This document shows, piece by piece, positions 12,241-24,630 of a stretch of 64,000 bases of DNA. Source of the stretch: Sphagnum compactum (lineage: Eukaryota; Bryophyta; Sphagnopsida; Sphagnales); the NCBI GenBank assembly GCA_965153455.1, contig OZ234504.1, positions 10,850,001 through 10,914,000 of the forward strand, given 5' to 3'. Position numbers and translations under genes: made by a program. The notes under the pieces were generated by a model, which did not search any database, was not told the DNA's origin, and saw nothing but the letters and a program-made list of their open reading frames with translations. The first letter of the stretch is position 1. Every line of letters begins with the position of its first letter.

Positions 12241-15200
12241 TGGCCAATACAGAAGGTTGGTGCTATTGCTTCTTCCACTTTACATGCGTTTAGATGATAA
12301 TTTTATTTGATTCATGGAGTGTCAAGCCAAGTTCAAGTGGTTGAGACTCACTGCCTTCTTATGAAGGGTTGTCAGACTGAAGTACATGTCCAGCATAAGT
12401 AAGTGGCTAAACATGAATGGCCAAGCAAAGTCATGCGTGTTTCAAGTCAAGTTTAGAAGTGAATTTGTGTGAAGTTCCTCATGCATGATAGTGTTCTGGA
12501 ATGCAGAATATGCACCTGCCATAAAAATTGATTCATGATCAATCCAATATGCTTTGGTAATATGAAATCATATTCTTGACTTCAGGTATTGGTCCAAATA
12601 TGATCACTTTGGGTATGATTACTTTTTCCAGTGAAGTTTCAGATATGTAAAGTGCTTTGCAAAAGTGTCTATTTATAAAATCCCACAATATGATGGCAGA
12701 GATGATAGACATTGTGTATGTGTTATTATTCATGTACAATTTCATATGTTATCACTCACTAGTAGCATATTTGGCCAAATAAGAAGGCTTGCAAATATTG
12801 ATGAACCTTTTTATATTGGAAAACATAAACTGGAAATGTGTTTAGAAACACAAAATATTACTTGAATATATATTTAGGGTTTTCAAGACATCTTCATTTT
12901 GATGTAATATATGATTGTAAAATTGGAATTGAGACCTCCTGAGTCCCAATGTTCTATTATGTCAAACGTTGCATTTCATCCCATTGTCAATGTTGTAATT
13001 TGTGAAGGCACTAATTTATAGGACATGATACTTGTGTGAAAAGAAGCATTCAATATACCACTTTTATACAAAAATAAACTAATACCTTCGAAAGTCAAGT
13101 AATGAAAAATAAAACTTACAATACATGGATAGTTAAAGTTGTTCATAATTAAATTGGCAATACCATAATACTATATGTTATGTTATATGTAAATATTTTT
13201 GTACGTGGGTTCAATGGTCTTATTCATTGTTTTACAGCATTTTATTCTTGGAGGATTTGGTACACATCTAATTTAATGCATCATTGGTTCCCTTAATTGG
13301 CCCTATTGACAATTCAAGTTCATGTGGGTGATTTATGTTAGTTCTTGATAGGATTTTGTTGGTTATTTCTCTTTCTTAATTTAGTTTGGTTAAATTTTCT
13401 TTTTTGGTTTTGGTTAAGTTTCTTGATGTTGGGGGGTCTTTGTGTCATTATGTTTTTGTTTGGTTTCATTTTAATTTTGGTGAACAAGAACTTTGGAGAG
13501 TGTTATTAGATTACATGTTCAATGAATGTAAGCATCATTGTTTGTTTGTTTGATTTCTTTGCAATAATTGTTCCACATGTTTACTTTAGTTGTTTCTTAT
13601 TCTTAGATTACATAAAAGTAGAAATTCATTTGTGAGGACTTTGAGTGACTAGAGCTAAAAAGCCTGTAGTTGTGTTTTAAAACTTTATCAAGTGCAAAAG
13701 AAAAAAGAATCCAAAAAAAACATCTACAAGTTATAAATGTGTGAAGAGAGATAAAAAAGAAATGGACAATGAAAATGGATTGTGATTTTGTTGAAAGGAA
13801 TGATAAACACAAATTGTAATAAAAGATTTGTTGTGATTTTAACATCACAATTTGTTACAATTAAGATTGCATCTTTTTGGTAGTCAAAGATTTGTGGAGT
13901 TTAGTGCATGAAAAAGCCTAGGGGAACATGATAATAACTTTGTCGAAGCTTGAGGTTGTGTTTTTGGTGCCTTTGATTGCAATTAAGTCTTTTCAATGAA
14001 GATCACATTTTCAATAATATCAATCACATAAATCGAAGATTGAATGTGAAAGATTTTGAATTAAAGGTCAAATGTCAAAAAAATCTTATTGTAGGAGCGT
14101 TTGGTGAAACCTCCAATTGAAGTTTAGCATAAACTTGAAGTGTTCATTTTGTTGTTTTGATCATGTTTTTGTTGGAACAATTTTTTGCATTGGGAGGATT
14201 AATTGCAAGTTGAAAGTAAAGGGTAAGCTTGAATCAAAACTTTTGCACAATTTTTTTGGAGTTGATTAACATTGAATGCAAAAGATGTTGATTTTGAAAT
14301 GCTTTTGGGTTGTCTCCCAAAAAAATTTGATTATTTTTAAATTATTTTGTTGAAGCTCTTGTATAGTCACAAACCCAACAATCCCAAGCTAAAATTAAGT
14401 GAGGTTGCCGAGTAAAAAAATGCACAAAAATAAAATAAAATTGTCTATTGTGGTATGCCTACCACTAGGTAGAATTATTCTCCAAAGAATAAAATGAAAA
14501 TTGTGAACATAAAGGATTAAAAAAAAAAAAAAATCATTGTAGTGCAAGAAGGTAATTATTGTCCTAAATCAACCACATTACCCTTGTTGCAAAGTGTCTT
14601 AAAAGGGATAAAATGCCTTCATCTCCATGGACTACTTTTTCCATTATTAAACTATCATCCAAAAGTAAATGCAAAATAAAAATCCAACAAGCTACAATAT
14701 TTTATATTAAAAGAAAAGTAGATACATACACTTGCAAACACACAAATAAAGTCTACCTTCTTCCATACACCATATCTTTTGTATTCTCCCAAGTACATAT
14801 CCAAAAAAAACTCTTCGCCCAACTAATTTAAAAAGAATAAAAAACCATAAACACATGGGTCTCCTCATCCTCTCCTAGATTTCCTCACCATATATTTCCA
14901 AAATCAACTAACCAATTCACTTTTAAGAAAATCTTCAAATCTTCTATTAAATTAGAAGGAATAATTTTCATGTATTCACTTTCTTAAAAAAATCATTAAT
15001 TTTTTAAAAAATAATGGAGATAGTAAACTATTTTCTTAAAATAATGAAGGAAAATTTCAAACACTCGTATTTATTACCAATAAATTGAATTACTAGATAT
15101 CACATTAATATTTTTCATTGTAATTCTACTCCAAAATTTAAGTTCGATTATTCTATCCTGGAGGTAATTCAAACACAATAATTACCATCTTAACAATGCC

Positions 15201-16219
15201 CACCAAAATTTTGATTTGAAAAGCTTAAAGCCTTACAAAACAAATGCCATATGTGCCATTTCCCAATTTCAACTTTTCATTTTAATGTAATATGTGCCAC
15301 ATATTTTACATTGTAATGGATGAAACCACAAAGTTCGTAGCCATGTCATCTGAGCTATGACTTTTGTGTGAAAAAAACCACATTTTCTTGCAATGGTTAG
15401 AGGCATTTTTTCTACCAACTTTTAAGGAAATTGAATGTGAAAATTGTGATTGAAAAATTGAACCAAAAAAATTTCCAAGATATTTAAAATGATGAAATTT
15501 TTATGGGCAAGAAATATTGGGAGTTTGTACTTGGTGAAAAGTAAAAAATTATTCTCCCAGGAACTCCTATTGTTCAATAGTATCAAACCTTTAAATTTTT
15601 GGATGAAAAAGGCAAGCAAGTTTTGTATTGATTATAGTTTATTTGATTTAATGATTATGCATATGCAAGATGTAAAATCACCCAAGAAAACTTGAGATAC
15701 ATCAATATAAAAATATATAGCACCAATATGCATGCACATAAAATTTAATTTAAGCAAGAGTTGTATGATCTATAAAAAAGAATATATCGGATATATATGA
15801 TTATTATGTGAAGGTAAAACTTTGCCAAATGTTTTTGCATCTATTGGAGCAATCTAATGGTTGTGATTATGGTCTTTAAAAAAACTATAGTTGGTTTTGA
15901 ACTTCAATTGCAATTCAAAAAAAAATTATTGACTTGAACATGGATTGATAATCCTTCATATTAATGAAGGGATGAGAGTTGTTGATAGTTCAATCATAAG
16001 AAGTTCACCAAAAAAATGTTTTATATTCAAAAGTTGGCATAGATAAAGGTGGTAAATCATCATTTTAAAATTGTTATGGACGATGTCCTAGAAATCATGC
16101 TAGACATCACCAATAAAGATAAGGTCACTCCTATGAAAGTGGATGAAATGACCTTAAAGGAAAGGGGAGTCAAAGGCCATGGTTGAAATCATACAGGTTA
16201 ATAATTAGGTAATAGTTCA
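12241..16219. other. AT-rich intergenic DNA
   Basis: About 4 kb of strongly AT-rich sequence with poly-A and poly-T runs (for example 14519-14533) and no supportable gene. Short frames lack start, splice or family support. Confidence 0.55.
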
Positions 16220-16610
16220 AATTGTTATTACTAGGGAAAATTTAGATACGTGAAAAAAATTACTATTAAAAAACATGACATCAAGAATGGGAAGTTGTAA
16301 CATTTGATAATTATGCTTTAGGAAGTGAGAAAGGTGATAAACAATTATTTGTAATGTAACACATGGCTAGTTTAATGACAAAAAATCTACCAAATTGTAA
16401 TGACACCTAGTATGTAAACTTAGGAACTTCAAGCCACATGACTTGCCATGGAGAATGATTTAAAGATGTGAAGGATTTGAAAACATTAGGTTATTTGGAA
16501 ATCCCAATGATACTACACATCCCATTTCACAAATTGACAAGGTGAACTATTATTTGTGCAAGATGGACAAACAAAGTATTTAAAATTTTTATTTCAAGTG
16601 TACTTGAGAA
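16220..16610 (+). mobile_element. Ty1/copia retrotransposon remnant (gag-pol, protease region)
   Basis: A plus-strand translation shows a decayed gag to protease junction. A LFVM-stop-HMASLMTKNLPNCND stretch is followed by stop-YVNLGTSSHMTCHGE at about 16410-16456, where functional copia elements read W-Y-V-D-S-G-A-S-S-H-M. After it comes FKDVKDLKTLGYLEIPND and a frameshifted QDGQTKYL. The catalytic Asp and Gly context is lost (DSG replaced by NLG), and Trp codons have become TAG or TGA. No LTRs or reverse transcriptase were found nearby, so this is an old isolated fragment. Confidence 0.8.
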
Positions 16611-17454
16611 AAAAATAAGTGACACAAATTAAAGTTATTTTAATGATTATTTTAATGTTTTAAACTATCTTATAGAAAATTTATTCTTTACTTTAGCAAA
16701 TTATGATTTTTAAATTTTTTTTAAACATTAGAGTTTGATATTGTTGATCCATAAAAAATAAAAAATAAAAAATTATAAGTAATGATGTAGTGAAAATTCC
16801 AAAATATCATTCAATATATAGTCTTAAAATATATTTTTTTCATTGCATATTTGCATCTCTTCATAAAAATAAATACAAAGTTGGGTCCATAAGCCCAAAA
16901 AAAAAACATTTTCATTAAATATTCCTTGGAACAAAAATGGTACATATGTTTCAACCCTTCCACTCAAAAGTTACAAGTGAGTACATAATTGTCTTTTGCG
17001 AAATAAGTAGTTGGTATTCACTAGTCAAGGCAATAAAAAATTTAAAGCTTGAAATGGCAATGTTTCACAAAATGTAGAACAATAATCACATCTAATCTAC
17101 TTTTTTACCTACCTACCTAACGATTTATAGGTAATGTTGTATGGCATGAAGGGAACATTTTTCCTTTCCAAAAGTTTATCTCATATTGTTTGTTATCCTT
17201 TTATTTTGTAAACAATATAAGTGGGTGTATTACACACATTCAAAAAACATAAGAAATATTCCAAAAATAAGCGCCATTTGAATTATCAACAATGAGCCAA
17301 TCAAAGAGGTTCAACCTTAAAGGCTAAATTCAAATGTTAAAATGTCATTATTTTAAAAGTGTCTTAACTATATTACCAATATTATGCCAACATCCACCCC
17401 ATGGTCATTGTTGTTTTAAAAAATTAATTAATGAATTTATTTATTTATTTATTT
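16611..17454. other. AT-rich intergenic DNA
   Basis: No gene, RNA or clear repeat found. A short ATTT-type simple repeat occurs at about 17436-17462. Confidence 0.5.
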
Positions 17455-17860
17455 TTATTTTTTTCGAGGGCAAATTAACCCAATGTCGTTGACGACAATG
17501 GGCTTTTTCCTCCCCCTCCTCTAAAGGTGCCACAACTTTTTTCAAACCTATTTATAACTATCATTGGCAACAATGGGGTTTTTTTTTCATTTTTTGTCAA
17601 AGGTGCCATGACTTTTTAAAAATTTAACCAATGTTGTTGACAACAATGGGTTTTGAATGTTTTAACTATTTTAAAACTATGTAACATCATTAATGATAAT
17701 GGCTTTTTGAAGTAAAATAAAATTCAGTTTTAGGCACCTTAATTATCTTTCTTCAAACAACCTATTATCATAAATGACAATGGGGTTTTTTAATAATTAT
17801 TTATTTTCAAGGCACCCTAGTTTTCTAGAAGTACATATATAATGTTGTTGACAACAATTG
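17455..17860. repeat. Degenerate ~70-80-bp repeat with palindromic core
   Basis: Six positions carry versions of a small palindrome of the form TGTTGTTGACAACA followed by ATGGG: near 17481, 17555, 17630, 17685, 17765 and 17840. Spacing is roughly 55 to 82 bases. Between them recur AAAGGTGCCA-like and poly-T segments. The most intact cores (17481, 17630, 17840) can pair with themselves. It looks like an old tandem array or clustered insertions of a tiny inverted-repeat unit. Confidence 0.6.
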
Positions 17861-18034
17861 GGCAGAGGGGGGGAGGGGGGTGACACTCATTCCATGACAA
17901 TTCTTGAATTACTTAACATTATTCATTAAAATGATTTGTTAAACAAAACTTTTAAAATAATTTTGGTCCCATCATATAAAAAAAAAACTTGGATCTATGT
18001 TTGTTTTGTAGTGTAAAAATTGGGTAGTCAATGG

Positions 18035-18160
18035 ATGTAACAAAGGTGGCAACAATAATGGCAACAACAACACTAGTGGCAGTAACTTCAATGGCAACAA
18101 CATTGGTGGCATCAACAACATTGGTGATAGCAACACTAGCAGCATCAACAATGGCAACAT
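18035..18160. repeat. AAC/GGC-type trinucleotide-like low-complexity tract
   Basis: Repeated GGCAACAAC, AACAATGGC and CATTGGTGGC words dominate. Long open frames on both strands follow from the period-three composition and are not taken as genes. Confidence 0.65.
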
Positions 18161-18734
18161 TAGAAAACAACTTCTACCAGGTACAACTAGGACTTGCATA
18201 AAAAACCATTTTTCTATGTAAAGCTCAAGTTTTCTTCAAGTTAAAATTAAAAAGTTTTTGCCTAATCCTAGTTAATTATCTGTATGGAGATTTTTCAATA
18301 TTCATCAGAGTTATTCAATAAGTACACATGATTAACTAAGACATGTTTCTTAATTAATTAGAGAGATAACCTAAAAAGAAATATTTCAATCTTCAATTTG
18401 ACATTCATATTTCAGAGCTTTAGTACACATTGGAGTTGATTTTGAACTGAGTACTTGTGAAAGCTTTGACAGTTAAACATGACATTGGGCACAACTGCCC
18501 ATAGTTTTCATGTTCATAATGTAATTGAAAAGTTAAGTACCACCTTTTATGGCCTGCATCAATCTATTCCTACTCTAGACATTTACCTTTGAAATTAGAA
18601 ATGCTAAAAAATCATCATCCTAATGACCATTCCAAAACGTTGTAAATCCTACCGAAAATGTGAGGCTTTAGGTTACTCATTTTGAAATAAATATGTGGAT
18701 ATTGGGCATTTTCAATTTGTTGTTTGATGACTGC

Positions 18735-19615
18735 AGTAGTCCAAGAATTGAACTGTACCTTGAATGCATGTTTTAGTGGCCATTGCAAAATGACATCTGT
18801 TGGCTAGAAAACACTAATATAATTAGTTGGAATAAATATCACCAAGATATTTGGGTGTGTTTCCTTCATCCAATCTAGAAAATCATAGTCTTTATGCATA
18901 TACCAACAATCCAACAACCACACCATCTTCTGACTTTCTTGCAATTCTAAGTGGCAAATTTGAATGTGCAGGTATGGCAACAAAATCTTATGGATGAATT
19001 GCTTTGTTGTTTCCAATGTTGACCAATGGTTTTCACTAATTTTAAGATCCCAACCTCAACTCATGCATTTGTTTTTTCCCTCATTAAATGGTGGCAGACA
19101 ACAATGAATAATGCATGTGAACATAATCTGAAAGGGAAGTACAAAACCATTTGCAACTGAAGATATAAGCATTGTAATTTGTCATTGTCTTGAACCTCTA
19201 AAACTTGAATGTGTTTTGATCCTTTATTTTCCCAAGTCCTTTCTGTTATTGTTGGGATGAGATGAACACTTATTTGGTCACTATTAACAACTAGGGTTGG
19301 AGGAATGTTATAAACCTTCACCATGTAAGCTATTTGATAAACCATGTTGCATCCTTGTTCAAAATAATTAGGTGGTAGTTTACTTGTTGTTGTTGTGGCC
19401 ATTTTGAAAAACCAATTCATATATTGTTTCGTGAATTGATGGGTTCATTTTCTTGTGACTGTAAACCCTCTAGGGCCTTCTTGCAAGATTTTAGATGTTG
19501 TAGATTGTATCATTCCATGGAAAATAGGTTGCACAATGCCAGTTGAAAGCGGTTATCCAACTTTTTTCATCTTTCGTAGCATGACAACAAGTGAGTCATG
19601 AACATCTCGATTTTG
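18735..19615 (-). pseudogene. Pogo/Tigger-like DDE transposase pseudogene
   Basis: The minus strand carries a decayed DDE_1-type transposase. From the 5' side: IVQPIFHGMIQS (about 19540), YMNWFFKMATTTTSKLPPNY, VYNIPPTLVVNSDQ (first catalytic Asp codon at 19277-19279), TWENKGSKHIQVL, then KMVWLLDCW (second acidic residue, about 18909-18911), ILVIFIPTNY, and PTDVILQWPLKHAFKVQFN (third Asp at about 18795-18797). Breaks include an in-frame TAG at 18804-18806 where the family has Gln, a stop near 19550, a stop where the family has Trp near 19457, and a frameshift between the two long frames near 19050. No terminal inverted repeats were located. The assignment rests on remembered family sequence. 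Confidence 0.85.
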
Positions 19616-19841
19616 ATAAATAAATAAATAAATAATTCGGCACTAAATTGCTAAATCCATTCGAGTACTACGGTATGCGATAGGTTGGAAAAATACCTTC
19701 CATAATTTGGAAGTTACTTTTTTTATTTTTAAATTGCATATTTTTCTTTTCATTTCTTTTACATTACAAAAAAAATTATTTACAAACTATGTTACATCTA
19801 TTTTGATTCTACATAATAAAGGAATTTTATCCCTTTCTCTG

Positions 19842-20126
19842 GTGTGTACATATTACATGCATAGTTGGTAGCAATACCATCAACCATTAGTTTGAACAAA
19901 AAACTAGATAACCAAAATAAGTTAAATGGATAGGTAGTGTGTACATACTACATGCATAGTTGGTAGCAATACCATCAACCATTAGTTTGAACAAAAAGCT
20001 AGATAACCAAAATAAGTTAAATGGATAGGTAGTGTGTACATACTACATGCATAGTTGGTAGCAATACCATCAACCATTAGCTTGAACAAAAAGCTAGATA
20101 AAGCAAAATAAGTTAAATGGTAGGTA
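19842..20126. repeat. Tandem repeat, 3 x 95 bp
   Basis: Three nearly identical 95-base units begin with GTGTGTACAT at 19842, 19937 and 20032. Each contains TAGTTGGTAGCAATACCATC and ends AATGGATAGGTA-like. Few differences suggest recent amplification in otherwise degraded DNA. Confidence 0.92.
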
Positions 20127-23100
20127 AGGCTCATGGGTAGGGGTTAGAAGGTGCCCACCCAAGGCAATAACCAATGGTAATGTTGAATTTTTGCTCTTAT
20201 TTAAAGGCTTTACAATGTGTAATGACTTATTGCATGTGTGAAAAAAAAATGGTGGGCCTTAATGAAATGTATACAAGTTGCCCAAAAAAGTAAAATGACC
20301 TCCCTTGTTAGTAGGGAATCTTATGGATTTAAGACACCTTCCCAATACATTAAGAAATTTCTAACATGTCATTATGTTTATCAAAATGATTGAATGAAAA
20401 AAAAGAAAGAAATTCTATGTATAATGATCAATTGTTGCATCGACAAAAAATAAAATAGATAGAATCTTTGTGTAGGAGCAAAAGATAAAAAATAACCATA
20501 AAGCAAACAAAATTTGGCACAAAGTGCAATAAGAAGAAGCATGGCCATTGTTACTACTACATGCAACGAGTGAGTGAATGGGGTTAACTAGCATCATAAG
20601 GAATGCCAAACACATGAGTGGGCAAATGGGATATGATGAAATCCAAAGCAATTGGGCAATTACTGTCTTTGAAACAACATTAAAAAGTATGCGATTAGAC
20701 ATGAAATTCAGTGTGGAAATGGGAACATTGGATTGGAGGTGTTTAGGAAATTTCATCAAAGGTGATGAATGATTTTACAAAAAAAAGAAGGAAAGAATTA
20801 TAGAAAAAGATGGTTGATTATGATTAATGGAGATGAATGAGATTTTTCCAATTCATGAAAGAGCGGTGCCTTGTCTTTCAATCTTGTACTTGGTTTAATG
20901 CTTTTGTTTATGCTTTTGTGTGCCTTTGGAATGACATTGGAGATGGTGATTGTGCCTTCTAGAAGTTAGTTTTTCATTACTCAAAGAGATGATTTTTTCG
21001 TTTACTTTAAGAGGCTTGGTTTTATGGTGGAAATGTGATGAAGGTTTAGATTGTCAACTTTTGTTGGCTTTTGCATTACAACACCTATTTTGGGGGATGA
21101 TGTGTATTTGATGTGCATTTTTGATGTGAAAATAAAAGAAAAATCTTGTAAGATTTTTGTGATAACATGACTTTTAAAATGCTAGTTAGGAGTAAACATC
21201 ATCACCTTTAACAAAAACTATTTGTTTTAGTTGTCCATTGTGTTTGAAAGCTCTTGATACAATTAGTGCTATACTATGCATCAATATGAAAAAAAATTTG
21301 GGGGGAAATGATGACAATTAAAAGAAGTTTGACCTTGTGCTTCTTGGCATGTAGGGAGTGAGGCAAAGGAAACAACTCAATTAATTAATTATGGAGTTAT
21401 GGTCTTGGAAAATGTTATAAGAAATTTATCACTTGGATATCCTTAATAGTTTGTTCATATGCTAGAGGTCAAGTCAAGGTTTCAAAGAGAAAATGCATTA
21501 GTTTGGGGCTTGAATAACTAGACAAATAGTCATTCAATTGGGTGGCCTAAGCCTTGTGCATTTATGTGATTCACTTGAGCTCGACACATAAGCACAATCC
21601 TGGGCTTATGAGTTCTCGTTAAATAGTTAACATTCTATGTCAAAGATATTGCTAACAAGTTCCTGGGCTTTTCATTTCAAAATGAATCCTTAATTAGCCC
21701 ATTAATTTTAGGTTTGCTAAGCCTATGCTTAACCTATGACACTTACCATTATAATACTTTTAAAAAAAAATTGGGAACAAAAAAATGTGATCATGCTTGT
21801 GCCCTAGGCAAACTAATGGTTAGCCTTTTTTTTGCTTGGAAGCCCACCGTCTATTGAGTTCCAAGCTAAGAATAAGCTAAAGGACTACTCATGTGCCCAA
21901 CTTAATTGACATTTATGGAACAAAGGAAAAGTTGTCATAGTTGATTTGCATTACATGTAAAATAGGGGATATAAGTTACAAGAAATGCTTAAACATAGAA
22001 AGATTTAATCATCAAAACCTTGTAAAAAATTTATTTATAAAACACATCGCATATTTGGAAAATGTACATAGGTATTAAAAACAAGGGATAATTTAAAAGG
22101 TGTAAAGTTAATACAAACCAGGTGTCAAAAACTCTCCATTTCAACAACGAACGGCTTATAATATAGGTCAACCATGGCAATGGGGGGTGCATCATGAAGG
22201 GGTGAAAGTTAAGATGTAATTAAACCTATTGCTATTGCTTGACTTAGGAGGATGCTTGCATCTTTTGTAACGTAATTGAAATTTTTTGATGGAGAAAAGT
22301 AACTAAGACAAAAAGGGGAGAGCCCTCTATAACCCTTTTAGGCTCCAAATAGCATTGGCACATTCATGTAAGAACACATTAGCGTCTTTGTGTAAACATC
22401 CAAATACTTCAATTGCTAGAGGGAAAAATTAATTGGTGGGGTGTCGATTGTAGTAGCTCCTTTCTTTGGTTTGAGTTGCATCAGACGCAACAAATCTTTG
22501 AGTTGTGCAAGATTGGGGAAATAGATCGACACACATTGTTGATTCATACTATAAATGCTAAAAAACCATAAAAAATCATAAGGTGATGTTGTAATTCATT
22601 AGAGACTATAATCTAAATATTAAAGTGATTGTAGCATAAGGGTCATTTGATGTGGGTAAGGGATGTATGCAAGGAAATGTTCAATGAATATGCCAAAAGT
22701 GATCCATATAAGTACTAGAGTTTTTACTTTTGTGTTCCAGTTTGAGTAGCCTCTCTTTTGGTTACATGTCATCAATAGATGCACATAAAAAAAAAAAAGA
22801 AAAAGAAAAAGCAAAGCAAACATGAAATTGGAAGAGCACATGGTAATAATGCCAACAAAGATCATGAAAGCTCAAACACAACAAAATAAATCATCATGTT
22901 CTTGCAAGGGCACAAGTACACACAAAAATAACATCATGACAATAAGACTTAGGAGTACAACAAAATAAAAACAAAACAAAAATAAAATCAGAGGAAGAGG
23001 ACATGCAAAAGAGGAAAAGAAAATCATGAAAGTTGAAAGCCTGCGAAAAGAAAAAGAAGAAGAAAAAGAGTATCAAAATGCGGGCACCACAAAGATGATG

Positions 23101-23362
23101 CATATATACCTTAAAAGCAAAAGAAAAGAAAATCCAGAAATATGCTAAAAGATGGCGCCCCCCCCCAAAAAAAACTAGTTTTTCTTTATGCCCGAGAATA
23201 CTCTATGTTAGACCCATTCAGATTTTCAGCCCCTCCACTTGGCCTATCAGCCTTTTGAGGGGATCTTCAAATGGGGAAGGGCCTACTAAACACAAACCCT
23301 TCTGCTACACAAATTTTCCCCAATACTCTTTACAACATAAACAGACTAAACCCTTAGAATTA
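20127..23362. other. AT-rich intergenic DNA
   Basis: Short frames on both strands show no family resemblance. A-rich tracts occur at 22788-22815 and 23040-23070, and a nine-base C run near 23158. No gene or RNA is supported. Confidence 0.5.
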
Positions 23363-23704
23363 GGCCCCTTTACACTAGGAGTCAGGGCCAAAAAAACTTT
23401 AGGCCAACTTTGGGCATATTTGGGTTGCAAATTGGCCCCAAGTTATTAATAAATGCTAGAACATTGACGTCAGGATATTAATAAATGCTGGAACATTGGC
23501 CCCAAGGCCTTTTTCCAGCCTTGGGGCCAATACAAGACCATAAAGTTCAGCATTTATTTGTGCTGGGGGCAGATTGAAAAGATTTTTTCTATTTCAGCCT
23601 TGACTCCTCGTGTAAAGCCGTTGGGGCCAATTTCAACTTTTGGATCAATAGGAACGCTGGATTTGGGTTGAACATTGGCCCTGACTCCTAGTGTAAAGCG
23701 GGCC
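23363..23704. mobile_element. Tourist-like MITE (PIF/Harbinger type) with TTA target duplication
   Basis: The 342-base element starts GGCCCCTTTACACTAGGAGT and ends with its near-perfect inverted copy (23677-23704), and both sides are flanked by TTA (23360-23362 and 23705-23707). Terminal inverted repeats of about 28 bases beginning GGCC with a TTA target duplication are the hallmark of PIF/Harbinger-derived Tourist elements. An internal perfect 14-base inverted pair (ATTGGCCCCAAGGC and its complement, loop about nine bases) sits at about 23492-23528. A partial extra copy of the terminal repeat lies near 23602-23628. No transposase is encoded. Confidence 0.88.
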
Positions 23705-24630
23705 TTATGGTACATATTATTGTCTTATGGATGAAGTCACCAACAATGTAATTAAATGGACATGAAGGCTAAAAGTTGATGCTATATAAATTAATTATTT
23801 ATTAACCTTAAATGCTACTCATTACCAACCTTTTTTTGGGTGCAAAATATCATACTTGTTGTGAAATTTTGGAAAATAATTGTTGCAAATTCGAAAAAAT
23901 GAAATAAATTCCCCACACACGTAGTTTCAAGTAGCTAGCTCAAAATATATAAAGGACATAAAAAAAAATTTCCTTTTATATTTTGTTAATAGCCAAACTT
24001 GGCTAAATTGGCTTATTGATGTTCACTATCTTAGCTACATCACAAAAGTGGAATAATATATATATATATATATATAGCTAGCCCCCTACTGATAAAAACA
24101 TATGCTCTAAAAATCAATTAACATTTTGCACAAATTTGCAAGGTATAAATAATTTCCATTTCCTTACAAGATGCAACATTGCAACCACAACATAATCTAT
24201 ATTTTCTGGGGACATATCAAAGAAAGAAAAAAGAAGAAGTATGGTACATTTTGTGGGAGCCTAACTCATTATATAAAAGAGGACAAAATAAATTGTAAAA
24301 CTAATAATAACCGCCCCGGGTGAGCTGCCCCCCCCGGGGGTTATGGTGGGTGACCCGGATGAACTTCGTCGTTTTCTTGGCAGGTTCCGTCACGCACTTG
24401 TGGTTGTCGCTCTTCTTCTTCGTATGTTTTAGGGCAACGTTGTTTCCACGAGGTGCAGATCAGCGTTTTTGTCTGCGTGGATCTGAGCAATTTGGGTGTG
24501 AAGGATTTGAGTTTTTGGAGGACGGAGTGGATCTGAAGGTGCAAGAAAGGAAGACAAGGAGGCAGGGGAAGAGAGAGAGAGAGAGGGGGGGGTGGGGGTG
24601 GGGGGAAGGATAGGAGACAGACAAAGAGAG
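23705..24630. promoter_or_regulatory. Upstream region and 5' leader of EMC2
   Basis: It contains a (TA)n tract (24057-24076), a GC-rich island with complementary C- and G-rich halves (24310-24342), and directly before the start codon a GA repeat running into a G-rich tract (24562-24608). The GC rise from about 24300 contrasts with the AT-rich DNA before it and fits a promoter and 5' UTR. No TATA box is proposed. Confidence 0.45.

Noticed and set aside
17952-18199. Overlapping minus-strand frames rich in Val/Ala or Leu/Pro
   Set aside because: They come from an AAC/GGC trinucleotide-like tract that leaves several frames open at once.
19842-20126. CRISPR-like array
   Set aside because: Units are contiguous 95-base tandem copies with no unique spacers, in a plant genome.
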